Below, piece after piece: positions 44,808 through 54,278 of a stretch of 64,000 nucleotides of DNA. Numbering within the stretch: position 1 is the first letter of the stretch; every line of letters begins with the position of its first letter. The translations under genes and the position numbers were made by a program. The stretch lies in contig NZ_FLTX01000011.1 of the NCBI RefSeq assembly GCF_900092025.1, positions 1 to 64,000 of the forward strand, written 5' to 3'. The notes beneath the pieces are model-generated. The model made no database searches. It had not been told where the DNA came from and worked only from the letters and a program-made list of their open reading frames with translations. The DNA is from Xanthomonas bromi. Its GTDB lineage: Bacteria; Pseudomonadota; Gammaproteobacteria; Xanthomonadales; Xanthomonadaceae.

Positions 44808-44827
44808 CCCGCACATGGATGTGCGGG
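44808..44827. repeat. 7-bp hairpin just after rpsR
   Basis: CCCGCAC (44808-44814) pairs with GTGCGGG (44821-44827) around ATGGAT. On the minus strand it lies 27 bases after the rpsR stop and is followed by TAATTAAC, not a T-run, so termination would be partial at best. On the plus strand CTTTTG follows. It may be a processing or attenuation element that sets the level of L9. Confidence 0.6.
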
Positions 44828-44854
44828 CTTTTGTGAGGGACTCACATCAACGAC

Positions 44855-45085
44855 TTAAACGTCGTGATTGTCCGTGTACGGGATCAGCGCCAGGAAACGC
44901 GAGCGCTTGACGGCCGTGGCCAGCTGACGCTGGTACTTGGACTTGGTACCGGTCACGCGGCTCGGCACGATCTTGCCGTTCTCGGTGAGGTACTGACGCA
45001 GGGTGTTGAGATCCTTGTAATCGATCTCTTTGACGCCTTCGGCGGTGAACTTGCAGAACTTGCGGCGACGGAAGAACTTGGACAT
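44855..45085 (-). CDS. rpsR: 30S ribosomal protein S18
   Basis: A 76-residue basic protein that binds 16S rRNA as a heterodimer with S6. The motifs [20 protein letters not shown] and the C-terminal [20 protein letters not shown] are typical, as is the length (75 in E. coli). It starts 11 bases after the rpsF stop, consistent with co-translation of the S6:S18 partners. Confidence 0.98.
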   Translation of the reverse strand: MSKFFRRRKFCKFTAEGVKEIDYKDLNTLRQYLTENGKIVPSRVTGTKSKYQRQLATAVKRSRFLALIPYTDNHDV

Positions 45086-45096
45086 GACAGCGCTCC

Positions 45097-45528
45097 TTAA
45101 GCGGCTTCGGCGTTGTCGCCGTCGGTATCGGTGGCAGCGGGGGCATCGCCCTCTTCATCGTCACGACGACGACGCTCGCTACGCTCGGGCTTGTCGCCCT
45201 TCTCGTCCTTGCTCTTCATGATCAGCGACTGCTCGGTATCCGGGCCATCGCGCTTGACGACCAGGTGACGCAGCACCGCATCGTTGAAGCGGAAGCTTTC
45301 CACCAGCTCGCTCAGCACGGCCTGGTCGACTTCGATGTTGAGCAGCACGTAGTGCGCCTTCACCAGGTTCTGGATCGGATAGGCCAGCTGACGACGGCCC
45401 CAGTCTTCCAGACGGTGGATAGTGCCGTTACCGCCCTCGATCAGCGACTTGTAGCGCTCGATCATGGCCGGGACCTGCTCGCTCTGGTCCGGATGGACCA
45501 GGAACACGACTTCGTAGTGACGACTCAT
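45097..45528 (-). CDS. rpsF: 30S ribosomal protein S6
   Basis: A 143-residue ribosomal protein. The ferredoxin-like core ([35 protein letters not shown]) occupies about residues 1-95. The C-terminal tail of nearly 45 residues is strongly charged ([20 protein letters not shown]) and then Ala/Asp-rich, longer than in E. coli S6. S6 and its partner S18 are adjacent. It is the first gene of rpsF-rpsR-rplI, and a large intergenic repeat lies upstream. Confidence 0.97.
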   Translation of the reverse strand: MSRHYEVVFLVHPDQSEQVPAMIERYKSLIEGGNGTIHRLEDWGRRQLAYPIQNLVKAHYVLLNIEVDQAVLSELVESFRFNDAVLRHLVVKRDGPDTEQSLIMKSKDEKGDKPERSERRRRDDEEGDAPAATDTDGDNAEAA

Positions 45529-45845
45529 GTTGTTTTACCTTTCGGATGTGGCCACGTGGGCCGGACAGCTCCCCGGAAGTCCGCGCAAGCGGCCGGTGGA
45601 GCAAGGGCTCCCGCCCGAGATCCGGACAGGTAGCAGGAAAGTATGGCAGTTGAAGTGCTTAGCCGCAACCGGCCGTCCAGCAAGGACGTTGTAAAGCCCC
45701 TCTCCCGCCGGGAGAGGGGTTGGGGTGAGGGTACGGGACGAAGCCTCTTGCGTCGTTCAACTCCAAGAGGCTTCGCCCCCGTCCCCTCATCCGCCCTTCG
45801 GGCACCTTCCCCCGCAGTGAAAAGGGATAGCGCGCGCCGGCCGGC
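45529..45845. repeat. intergenic region with REP-like palindromes upstream of rpsF
   Basis: The 317-base gap between the IscA-type gene and rpsF has no gene. It contains a perfect 10-bp stem, CCCCTCTCCC (45697-45706) with GGGAGAGGGG (45710-45719) around GCC. Close by is a perfect 12-bp stem, CGAAGCCTCTTG (45739-45750) with CAAGAGGCTTCG (45764-45775) around 13 bases. The motifs match pieces at 39142-39305. The rpsF promoter probably lies nearer to rpsF, within about 45540-45650. Confidence 0.8.
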
Positions 45846-46184
45846 TCAGCGATGCTCGGCTTCGGTCGTAAAACTCTCCCCGCAGCCGCACTCGGCGGTC
45901 GCGTTGGGATTGCTGAAGGTGAACGTCTCGCTGAGGCCGTGCTTGCCGAAGTCGATGCAGGTGCCGTCCACCAACGGCAGGCTGGTGGGGTCGACGAAGA
46001 TGCGTACCCCGCCCTGCTCGAACACCGCATCGTCGTCGCGCTTCTCGCGCGCCAGGTCGGTGATGTGACCCCAACCGGAGCAACCGGTCTTGGTCACGCC
46101 AAAGCGCAGGCCCAACGCACCCGGGGTCTGCTGCACGAAACGCTGCACGCGCTCCAGCGCGGCGGGGGTGAGGCTGACGGCCAT
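45846..46184 (-). CDS. iron-sulfur cluster assembly accessory protein, IscA/ErpA family
   Basis: A 112-residue A-type carrier that takes Fe-S clusters to target enzymes. The three conserved cysteines are Cys35 in TKTGCSGWGH and Cys99 and Cys101 in ECGCGESF, at the same positions as in E. coli IscA. The start is the ATG at 46184 (MAVSLTPAALERVQ); upstream codons in the open frame are not protein-like. No isc or suf gene is adjacent, so it is a stand-alone carrier. It could be called iscA-like or erpA-like; the sequence alone does not settle which. Confidence 0.93.
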   Translation of the reverse strand: MAVSLTPAALERVQRFVQQTPGALGLRFGVTKTGCSGWGHITDLAREKRDDDAVFEQGGVRIFVDPTSLPLVDGTCIDFGKHGLSETFTFSNPNATAECGCGESFTTEAEHR

Positions 46185-46388
46185 GAGGGCACTCCAAGAC
46201 AGTGGTGACAAGTATAGCGAGACCGCACCGACCAGGCAGAACGCTTGGCGGCGACGTCTGCGACAGATGGGGGCGGTGCGCGGCTGCGACAAGCGCAGTG
46301 GTCGGCAAGCCGTTCAGGCGCTCGCGCCGGCGCGGTCGCAGCCAGTAAACTCGCAGGTCATTCAAGGTCGCAACGGCGGGGAAAAGTC

Positions 46389-47783
<1,395 letters not shown>

Positions 47784-47784
47784 G

Positions 47785-48042
47785 GTGAGCCCGGCGGCGG
47801 CCGTCTCCATGCTGCAATCGCTGGCCTTCGGGCTGGCGGCGATCATGGGCGGGCTGACAGCGATACGTAGCGCGTTGCTGGCGCGGCTGGCGTCGCGCCA
47901 GCTAGACCCGCAACGCTGGTGGCAGACCAGCACCGCGCGTGCCGCAACCAGGCATGCCGTGGCTCCGATGCGTTGGACCATTGCAGCACTGGTCATCGGC
48001 GCGGCACTCCCGAAACTTTCCCTGATGCTGGCGGCCGCATGA
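47785..48042 (+). CDS. small hydrophobic protein coupled to asnS
   Basis: An 85-residue protein from a GTG at 47785, one base after the asnS TGA (TGAGGTG). An ATG at 47809 would give a 77-residue form. Two hydrophobic segments (LQSLAFGLAAIMGGLTAI and TIAALVIGAALPKLSLMLAA) flank a basic middle (RLASRQLDPQRWWQ). It ends in an ATGA overlap with the next gene. I do not recognise the family; it is probably a small inner-membrane protein. Confidence 0.6.
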   Translation: MSPAAAVSMLQSLAFGLAAIMGGLTAIRSALLARLASRQLDPQRWWQTSTARAATRHAVAPMRWTIAALVIGAALPKLSLMLAAA

Positions 48043-48344
48043 CTCTGTTCTTCGCCCTGTGCTTCGTCGGCGTGGCCGTCGCAGGTTTGACCGCACTGCT
48101 GATCTTCTGGCCACTGACCCTGGTACACATGCGCGACCGCCATCCGGAGGCGTTGGCCAGCTTCGGCGACCCGGCCTTCATCAGCCCCGTGGCGTTGCGC
48201 TGGTTGCTGGCGCGCCGTTACCGCAGCTACCGCGACAGTGCGCTGTCCGGGTTGGCCACGCCCGCCTGGCTCTCGCTGCTCACCCTCTTTTTCGGCCTGG
48301 GCATGGCGGCCCTGCTCGGGCTGCTTTCCAAGGCAATGCAATGA
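48039..48344 (+). CDS. small membrane protein of unknown function
   Basis: A 101-residue protein with an N-terminal hydrophobic helix (residues 2-25, LFFALCFVGVAVAGLTALLIFW), a basic soluble middle (VALRWLLARRYRSYRDSAL) and a second membrane helix at the C-terminus (LSLLTLFFGLGMAALLGLL). It overlaps its neighbours by ATGA on both sides, so the three genes 47785-48667 are translated as a coupled set. Its topology resembles that of the upstream gene product, and the two may form a complex. Confidence 0.7.
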   Translation: MTLFFALCFVGVAVAGLTALLIFWPLTLVHMRDRHPEALASFGDPAFISPVALRWLLARRYRSYRDSALSGLATPAWLSLLTLFFGLGMAALLGLLSKAMQ

Positions 48345-48667
48345 ACACGCACGAAGACACTGTGCAGGGCGCACACGACTCCTGGTGGCTGGCCACGATC
48401 GGCCGCACGCTGATCTGGGCCCGCCTGCGCGTCAACGAAGCCGGCACCGCCGAAGTGCTGGACAGCGATGGCAAGACGCTGCCCTACGACAGCGAAGACA
48501 GCGCACGAGCGGCCTTGTTCGACGCCGAATTCGTGGCACTGGACGGACTGGACGAAGAGGACGCGCTGGTCCGCGGCTTTTCGCTGCATGACGTCTCGCC
48601 GCCGCAAGGCGACGACGATGCCGAGTTGCGCGCACGCATGGTCGTGAACATGGGCGGGCGCGCCTGA
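48341..48667 (+). CDS. small acidic protein of unknown function
   Basis: A 108-residue soluble acidic protein (motifs DSWWLATIGRTLIWARLRVN, DGKTLPYDSEDSARAAL, ALDGLDEEDALVRGF). It has no membrane segment. It is coupled by ATGA to the preceding membrane protein and ends one base before the PaiB-like gene. It may be a cytoplasmic partner of the two small membrane proteins. I do not recognise the family. Confidence 0.7.
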   Translation: MNTHEDTVQGAHDSWWLATIGRTLIWARLRVNEAGTAEVLDSDGKTLPYDSEDSARAALFDAEFVALDGLDEEDALVRGFSLHDVSPPQGDDDAELRARMVVNMGGRA

Positions 48668-48668
48668 T

Positions 48669-49250
48669 ATGGATGCCCCGCGCGCGTTCGCGCAGACCGA
48701 TCTGGCCTTGCTGGACTGGCTGTTCGCACGCGATGCGTTTATCACGCTGATCAGCCAGGGCGAGGATGGCCATCCGGCGATCTCGCACCTGCCGGTGCTG
48801 TATCGACGCACTGGGCAGGACATCGTCATCGAAGGCCATTGGGCACGCCCTAATCCACAGGCGCGCAGCCCTGGCGATGCGGTGATCGTGCTGCAGGGGC
48901 CGCACGCCTACGTCTCGCCGATCTGGTATCCGGACAAGGAAGCGGCCGCACGCGTGCCCACCTGGAACTACGCTGTCGCGCACCTGCATGGCCGCTGCAA
49001 CCAGGTGAGCGATGAAGCCGCGCTGGGTGCCTTGATCGAGCGCATGAGCGCGCATTTCGAACAGCGCGTGGGCAGCGATTGGCAGTTCGACATGGAGCGC
49101 GACAGTCATCGCCGGCAATTGCGTGAGCTGGTCGGCTTCCGCTTCGTTCCAAGCCGCATCGAATTGACCTTCAAGCTGAGTCAGAACCACCCGGCCGGCA
49201 CTATCGCCGCAGTGAGCGATGCATTGCGTGCACGCGATGGCGCAGCCTGA
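48669..49250 (+). CDS. PaiB-like FMN-binding protein
   Basis: A 193-residue protein of the FMN-binding split-barrel type (PaiB family; motifs HLPVLYRRTGQDIVIEGHWA, LQGPHAYVSPIWY, VPTWNYAVAHLHGR). Bacillus PaiB was described as a negative regulator of sporulation and protease genes; elsewhere the family may be simple flavoproteins. No helix-turn-helix is visible, so a direct DNA-binding role is doubtful. It follows the small acidic protein gene with almost no gap and is probably the last gene of the asnS chain. The carbonic anhydrase starts 81 bases later. Confidence 0.85.
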   Translation: MDAPRAFAQTDLALLDWLFARDAFITLISQGEDGHPAISHLPVLYRRTGQDIVIEGHWARPNPQARSPGDAVIVLQGPHAYVSPIWYPDKEAAARVPTWNYAVAHLHGRCNQVSDEAALGALIERMSAHFEQRVGSDWQFDMERDSHRRQLRELVGFRFVPSRIELTFKLSQNHPAGTIAAVSDALRARDGAA

Positions 49251-49331
49251 GCCCGGCGCACCGATCTTTTTTTGCACCACGGCTTATGGCGTGTGTGTCC
49301 TTACCTCCCTCGTCCCTGGAAAACTGCGCGC

Positions 49332-49994
49332 ATGAACGAACTCAACCATTTACTTGAAAACAACCGTGCATGGTCCGAGCGCATCCACCGCGAAGACCCC
49401 GAGTTCTTTGCCAAGCTATCGACCCAGCAGACCCCGGAATATCTGTGGATCGGTTGCTCCGATTCACGCGTGCCGGCCAATCAGATCATCGACATGGCGC
49501 CGGGCGAAGTCTTCGTGCATCGCAATATCGCCAACGTGGTGGTGCATACCGACTTGAATTGCCTGTCGGTGATCCAGTTCGCGGTGGACGTGCTCAAGGT
49601 CAAACATGTGCTGGTGGTTGGCCATTACGGCTGCGGCGGCGTGTTCGCCAGCCTGACCCAGAAGCGCATGGGCCTGGTCGACAACTGGATCCGGCATGTC
49701 ACCGACGTGGCCGACAAACACCAAGCCTGCCTGCACGACGCCGGCGATCTGCCGGTACAGCACGCACGTCTGTGCGAATTAAATGTGCTCGAACAGGTCG
49801 TCAACGTGTGCCGCACCACCATCGTGCACGATGCCTGGGAGCGCGGTCAGGAATTGTGCGTGCATGGCTGGGTCTACAGCCTGCGCGATGGCCGCGCCCA
49901 CGACCTGGGTATGTCGATCAATCGCCCCGAACTGCTGCAGGAACGCTACGACGCAGCGCTGGCTCAGATTCAGGCCGACCACGCCGAACGCTGA
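49332..49994 (+). CDS. can: beta-class carbonic anhydrase
   Basis: A 220-residue zinc enzyme interconverting CO2 and bicarbonate. The zinc ligands are Cys42 and Asp44 in [13 protein letters not shown], and His98 and Cys101 in [10 protein letters not shown]. All match E. coli Can at the same numbers, as does the length (220). The ATG at 49332 is preceded by a purine-poor leader. It is cytoplasmic and supplies bicarbonate for carboxylations. It precedes the kynurenine genes on the same strand with an 86-base gap. Confidence 0.96.
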   Translation: MNELNHLLENNRAWSERIHREDPEFFAKLSTQQTPEYLWIGCSDSRVPANQIIDMAPGEVFVHRNIANVVVHTDLNCLSVIQFAVDVLKVKHVLVVGHYGCGGVFASLTQKRMGLVDNWIRHVTDVADKHQACLHDAGDLPVQHARLCELNVLEQVVNVCRTTIVHDAWERGQELCVHGWVYSLRDGRAHDLGMSINRPELLQERYDAALAQIQADHAER

Positions 49995-50080
49995 GTCGCG
50001 GCCACACGCGCGGGCTGCCGCGGCGCCAATCGGCGCCGCCGGTTGGCTATGCTGGACACCTTCTCTGCCGAGCGACGTCG

Positions 50081-50611
50081 ATGCTGATCCCGCCGATCAA
50101 CCTGCATGCCTGGATCGAGGAACACCGCCACCTGCTCAAGCCGCCGGTGGGCAACAAGTGCATCCAGCAGGATGGCTTCATCATCATGATTGTCGGTGGG
50201 CCGAACGCGCGCACCGACTATCACTACGACGAAGGCCCGGAGTGGTTCTTCCAGCTCGAAGGCGAGATGGTCCTGAAGGTCCAGGACGACGGCGTGGCGC
50301 GCGACATCCCGATCCGCGCCGGCGAGATCTTCCTGCTGCCGCCGAAAGTGCCGCATTCGCCACAGCGCACCGCCGGTTCGATCGGCCTGGTCATCGAACG
50401 CGAGCGCCTCCCGCACGAGCAGGATGGGCTGCAGTGGTACTGCCCGCAGTGCAATCACAAACTGTATGAGGCGATGTTTCCGCTAACCAATATCGAAACG
50501 GACTTCCCGCCGGTGTTCGATCGCTTTTATCGCTCGCTGGCGCTGCGTACCTGCACGCAATGCGGGCATCTGCATCCTGCACCGGAGCGCTATGCTGCTG
50601 TCGAGGCCTGA
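50081..50611 (+). CDS. nbaC: 3-hydroxyanthranilate 3,4-dioxygenase
   Basis: A 176-residue cupin dioxygenase that opens 3-hydroxyanthranilate to the semialdehyde that cyclises to quinolinate, the NAD precursor. The iron ligands are His48 and Glu54 in [12 protein letters not shown] and His92 in [10 protein letters not shown]. Two C-terminal CxxC pairs (WYCPQCNHK and CTQCGHLH) form the extra rubredoxin-like iron site of bacterial enzymes. The gene lies upstream of kynU and kmo, so the whole kynurenine-to-quinolinate branch is clustered here. Tryptophan dioxygenase, kynurenine formamidase and nadC are not in the window. Confidence 0.95.
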   Translation: MLIPPINLHAWIEEHRHLLKPPVGNKCIQQDGFIIMIVGGPNARTDYHYDEGPEWFFQLEGEMVLKVQDDGVARDIPIRAGEIFLLPPKVPHSPQRTAGSIGLVIERERLPHEQDGLQWYCPQCNHKLYEAMFPLTNIETDFPPVFDRFYRSLALRTCTQCGHLHPAPERYAAVEA

Positions 50612-50671
50612 GTCGCACGGGTGCCCGGGCATCGGGCGCACACGCCGGACGAACCCAAGCGAGCGCGCACC

Positions 50672-52801
50672 ATGCTGCGCGCACTGATCGACCTCAAACC
50701 ACGCGATGTGCCCTTGCGCGTCGCGCTGCGCAACACCGCTGCAGTGGTCTTGCCGCTGGCGATCGGCGTGGCGACCGGACATGTCGCCGCGGGCCTGGCG
50801 CTGTGCACTGGTGCGCTCAACACCCTGTTTTCCGACCAGCCGGGGCCGTATCGCGCGCGCCTGCAACGCATGCTGATGGCAGCGCTGGCGGCCGGCCTGG
50901 CCGCATTGCTCGGCATCTGGGTCGGCCACAGCACGCCGGCACTGATGCTGGCCGGGCTGCTGCTCGGCCTGGGCGGCGGCTTGCTGGTGGCGCTCGGGCC
51001 GGTGGCAGCGCGGGTCGGCCTGACCAGCATGATCCTGCTGGTGGTCAGCGCCGATATGCGGCTGCCGGTCGACCAGGCGCCCGGCGTGGCGGCGTTGATC
51101 TTCGCCGGCGGACTGCTGCAGGTGGTGCTGGCGCTGGCGGCCTGGCCGCTGCAGCGCTATCGCCCCGAGCGCTTCGCATTGGCGGAATTGATGCGCCAGC
51201 TGGCCCGCATCGCGCGGCAACGCCCGGAAGCCAGCGCGGCACCGCCGGGAACGCAGGAAGTGCTGGATGCGATGGTGATGCTGCATGGCGAACATCGCTC
51301 GCGCGCGATTGCGGTACAGAGCTTTCGCATCATCGCCGAGTTGTGCGACCGCGTGCGGCTGGAGCTGCTGTCGCTGGCCGATGCCGATACGCGCCTGACC
51401 GACTCGCAGGCGCATCCGGCGATCGAACGCGTGCTCGAACGCAGCGCCATCGTGCTGGAACAGCTTGCGCACGCGATGACCGTGGGCGAAGACCCGGTGG
51501 CAGCCAACGCCTCGATGACCGGCTTCGACGATCTGGTCGGGGCATTGGCACAGTTTCAGCACGACAACGCCGACACCCGCGAGCGTCGGCTGGTGCGCGC
51601 CGCAGTGGCCCGCGCGCAAGGCCTGGGCGGCCAGCTGCGTGCGCTGGTGCGTAATGCGCACTGGGCCAGCAGCCGCGGCGAAATCCAGGCGCAACTGGCC
51701 GAAACGCGCCTGCCGGCAGCGCTGCGCCCTGCCGCGACCTGGGCCACCTTGCGGGCGAATCTGGACCTGTCGTCGGTGGCCTTCCGGCATGCCTTGCGTT
51801 GCGGCGTGTGCCTGGCATTGGCCATCGCCTTCCAGCGCTGGCAACAGATTCCGCACGGTTTCTGGATTCCGATGACCACCGCCATCGTGCTCAAGCCGGA
51901 TTTCGGCGGCACCTTCAGCTTTGGCGCGTTACGCGTGGCCGGCACCTTCGTCGGACTGTTGCTGGCCACCTTGCTTGCGCATCTGGCCATGGACGGCGCC
52001 AGCATCCGCATGGTCTTGCTTGCGCTGTTTTGCCTCGGGTTTCGTTTGCTGACGCAGGTGAACTACGGCATCGGCGTGGCCTTTCTGACCGGCATGCTGG
52101 TGCTGTTGTTGTCGTTCGAAGGCGTGTCGCCTGGTGAAGCGGTCGGCGCACGCCTGCAGGCCACCGTGGCCGGCAGCGCACTGGCGCTGATCGCCTACGC
52201 GCTATGGCCCACCCGCGAACGTCGCCAGATTCGCGCCTCGCTGGCGCAATTGCTCAGCGCCTACCGCGACCATCTGTGCCATCTGTTGCTCGGCCAGATG
52301 GATAGCCTGAGCGACACCCGTGCAGCCGCACGCGTTGCACGTACCAATGCGCAGGCGTCGATCGAGCGTTTGCGTGGCGAACCGCGCAGCCGGCGCAACC
52401 TGCAGGAGCTCAAACTGGCCGAGTCGCTGCTGGCCAATGGCAACCGCCTGATCCGCGCCACCTTGGCGCTGGAAGCGGTGCTGCGCGATGGTCACCCGCT
52501 CCCCACACTCACGGCGTTGCCCGCCTTCGCGCAGCAGGCCGACGACGCGCTGTCCGCGGTGATCGACTCCCTGCGCAGCGGCGGCGTCCCTGCCGCGGCC
52601 ACCTTGCGCAATGCCGAGCGGCAGCTGTCCGATGCGCTGGCCGCCCTGCCCGACAGTTCGCCAACGACTGCCGCGCTGGCCGACACCATCGACCGCATCA
52701 CCGACAGCATCGGCACGCTCACGCACGTGTTGCGCCCTGCCCGACCGGCCTCGGCCGACACGCCAGCCGTGCATCACGGCGCGCACGGTGCCGGCAGGTA
52801 A
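50672..52801 (+). CDS. FUSC/AaeB-type membrane transporter
   Basis: A 709-residue protein with two repeated membrane blocks, at about residues 20-160 and 380-510, each of five or six helices, separated by helical cytoplasmic domains rich in Arg and Ala. The WIPMTTAIVLKPDFGGTFSF segment is the FUSC family signature. Related proteins (AaeB) export aromatic acids such as p-hydroxybenzoate, and others serve in aromatic or fusaric acid resistance. It sits between nbaC (60 bases) and kynU (33 bases), so it is almost certainly co-transcribed with kynurenine genes. An aromatic intermediate is the likely substrate. No membrane-fusion partner gene is adjacent. Confidence 0.85.
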   Translation: MLRALIDLKPRDVPLRVALRNTAAVVLPLAIGVATGHVAAGLALCTGALNTLFSDQPGPYRARLQRMLMAALAAGLAALLGIWVGHSTPALMLAGLLLGLGGGLLVALGPVAARVGLTSMILLVVSADMRLPVDQAPGVAALIFAGGLLQVVLALAAWPLQRYRPERFALAELMRQLARIARQRPEASAAPPGTQEVLDAMVMLHGEHRSRAIAVQSFRIIAELCDRVRLELLSLADADTRLTDSQAHPAIERVLERSAIVLEQLAHAMTVGEDPVAANASMTGFDDLVGALAQFQHDNADTRERRLVRAAVARAQGLGGQLRALVRNAHWASSRGEIQAQLAETRLPAALRPAATWATLRANLDLSSVAFRHALRCGVCLALAIAFQRWQQIPHGFWIPMTTAIVLKPDFGGTFSFGALRVAGTFVGLLLATLLAHLAMDGASIRMVLLALFCLGFRLLTQVNYGIGVAFLTGMLVLLLSFEGVSPGEAVGARLQATVAGSALALIAYALWPTRERRQIRASLAQLLSAYRDHLCHLLLGQMDSLSDTRAAARVARTNAQASIERLRGEPRSRRNLQELKLAESLLANGNRLIRATLALEAVLRDGHPLPTLTALPAFAQQADDALSAVIDSLRSGGVPAAATLRNAERQLSDALAALPDSSPTTAALADTIDRITDSIGTLTHVLRPARPASADTPAVHHGAHGAGR

Positions 52802-52834
52802 ACTGCCGCCCTGATCCATGTTGCGAGTCCGACG

Positions 52835-54106
52835 ATGACCGACCTGCTATCCCGCGCCCATGCTGCTGCACTGGATGCGGCCGACCCGCTCCGCAACCTG
52901 CGCGATGCCTTCGTGTTCCCTCGGCATGGCGATGACGACCAGACCTATTTCGTCGGCCATTCGCTCGGCCTGCAGCCACGTGCGGCGCGCGCGATGGTGG
53001 ACGAGGTGCTGGATCAATGGGGCGCGCTGGCAGTGGAAGGTCACTTCACCGGCCCGACCCAATGGCTGACCTACCACCAGCTGGTGCGCGCCGGGCTGGC
53101 ACGCGTGGTCGGTGCGCAGCCAGGCGAAGTGGTGGCGATGAACACCCTCAGCGTCAATCTGCATCTGATGATGGCGAGCTTCTACCGCCCAACCGCAGAG
53201 CGCGGCGCGATCCTCATCGAAGCCGGCGCATTTCCGTCCGACCGTCATGCGGTGGAATCGCAGTTACGCCTGCACGGGCTGGATCCGGCCACGCAGTTGA
53301 TCGAAGTTGAGGCCGATGAGCCCAATGGCACGATGTCGATGGCGGCCATTGCCGATGCCATCGCGCAGCACGGCCCGCGCCTGGCGTTGGTGCTGTGGCC
53401 GGGCATCCAGTACCGCACCGGCCAGGCCTTCGACCTGGCCGAGATCGTGCGGCTGGCGCACGCGCAGGGCGCTATGGTGGGCTTCGACCTGGCGCATGCG
53501 GTGGGCAATCTCCCGCTGACCCTGCACGACGACGGCGTGGATTTCGCGGTGTGGTGCCACTACAAATATCTCAACGCCGGCCCCGGCGCGGTGGGCGGTT
53601 GCTTCGTGCACGCGCGGCATGCCAACAGCGATCTGCCGCGCATGGCCGGCTGGTGGGGACATGAGCAGCAGACCCGCTTCCGCATGGACCCGCAGTTCGT
53701 GGCTTCGCCTGGCGCCGAAGGCTGGCAGCTGAGCAACCCACCGGTGCTTGCGCTGGCACCGCTACGCGCATCGCTGGCGTTGTTCGATGAAGCAGGGATG
53801 GCCGCGTTACGCACCAAGTCCGAACACCTCACCGGGCATCTGGAGCAGCTGATCCACACGCGCGTGCCGCAGCTGCTGCAGATCGTCACCCCGGCCGAAC
53901 CGGCACGACGCGGTTGCCAGCTGTCGTTGCGGGTGGCTGGCGGACGCGCGCAGGGGCGCTCGCTGTTCGAGCATCTGCACGCAGCCGGCGTGCTCGGCGA
54001 CTGGCGCGAACCGGACGTCATCCGCATTGCCCCGGTGCCGCTATACAACCGCTTCAGCGATCTGCACACCTTTGTGGAACAGGTGGAAGCCTGGGCGGCC
54101 ACCTGA
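52835..54106 (+). CDS. kynU: kynureninase
   Basis: A 423-residue PLP enzyme that cleaves kynurenine or 3-hydroxykynurenine to alanine and (3-hydroxy)anthranilate. Family marks are YFVGHSLGLQPRAAR near the N-terminus, GFDLAHAVGNLPL for cofactor contacts, and VWCHYKYLNAGPGAVGG with the Schiff-base lysine. C-terminal motifs (RIAPVPLYNRFSDLHTFV) match the family, and the length is typical. It lies between the FUSC transporter and kmo on the same strand. Confidence 0.96.
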   Translation: MTDLLSRAHAAALDAADPLRNLRDAFVFPRHGDDDQTYFVGHSLGLQPRAARAMVDEVLDQWGALAVEGHFTGPTQWLTYHQLVRAGLARVVGAQPGEVVAMNTLSVNLHLMMASFYRPTAERGAILIEAGAFPSDRHAVESQLRLHGLDPATQLIEVEADEPNGTMSMAAIADAIAQHGPRLALVLWPGIQYRTGQAFDLAEIVRLAHAQGAMVGFDLAHAVGNLPLTLHDDGVDFAVWCHYKYLNAGPGAVGGCFVHARHANSDLPRMAGWWGHEQQTRFRMDPQFVASPGAEGWQLSNPPVLALAPLRASLALFDEAGMAALRTKSEHLTGHLEQLIHTRVPQLLQIVTPAEPARRGCQLSLRVAGGRAQGRSLFEHLHAAGVLGDWREPDVIRIAPVPLYNRFSDLHTFVEQVEAWAAT

Positions 54107-54278
54107 AAAGCGGCAGGCTGACTGCATTGCCACCAGACCACGCCTTAGATGCGCGGAATCGCCACGTGTCCACGTACACTCCGAGCCCTCTCAGCGCTGA
54201 TGCGAGGGCGGCCGTCGTTGCCAGTCGCTGTCTTCCCCCTTTCGCCGGCGCTGTGTCCGGCTGCTGCCGGACATTGCA

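Noticed and set aside
44808-44827. Hairpin considered as a full terminator after rpsR
   Set aside because: On the coding strand the stem is followed by TAATTAAC instead of a T-run, and rplI must still be expressed.
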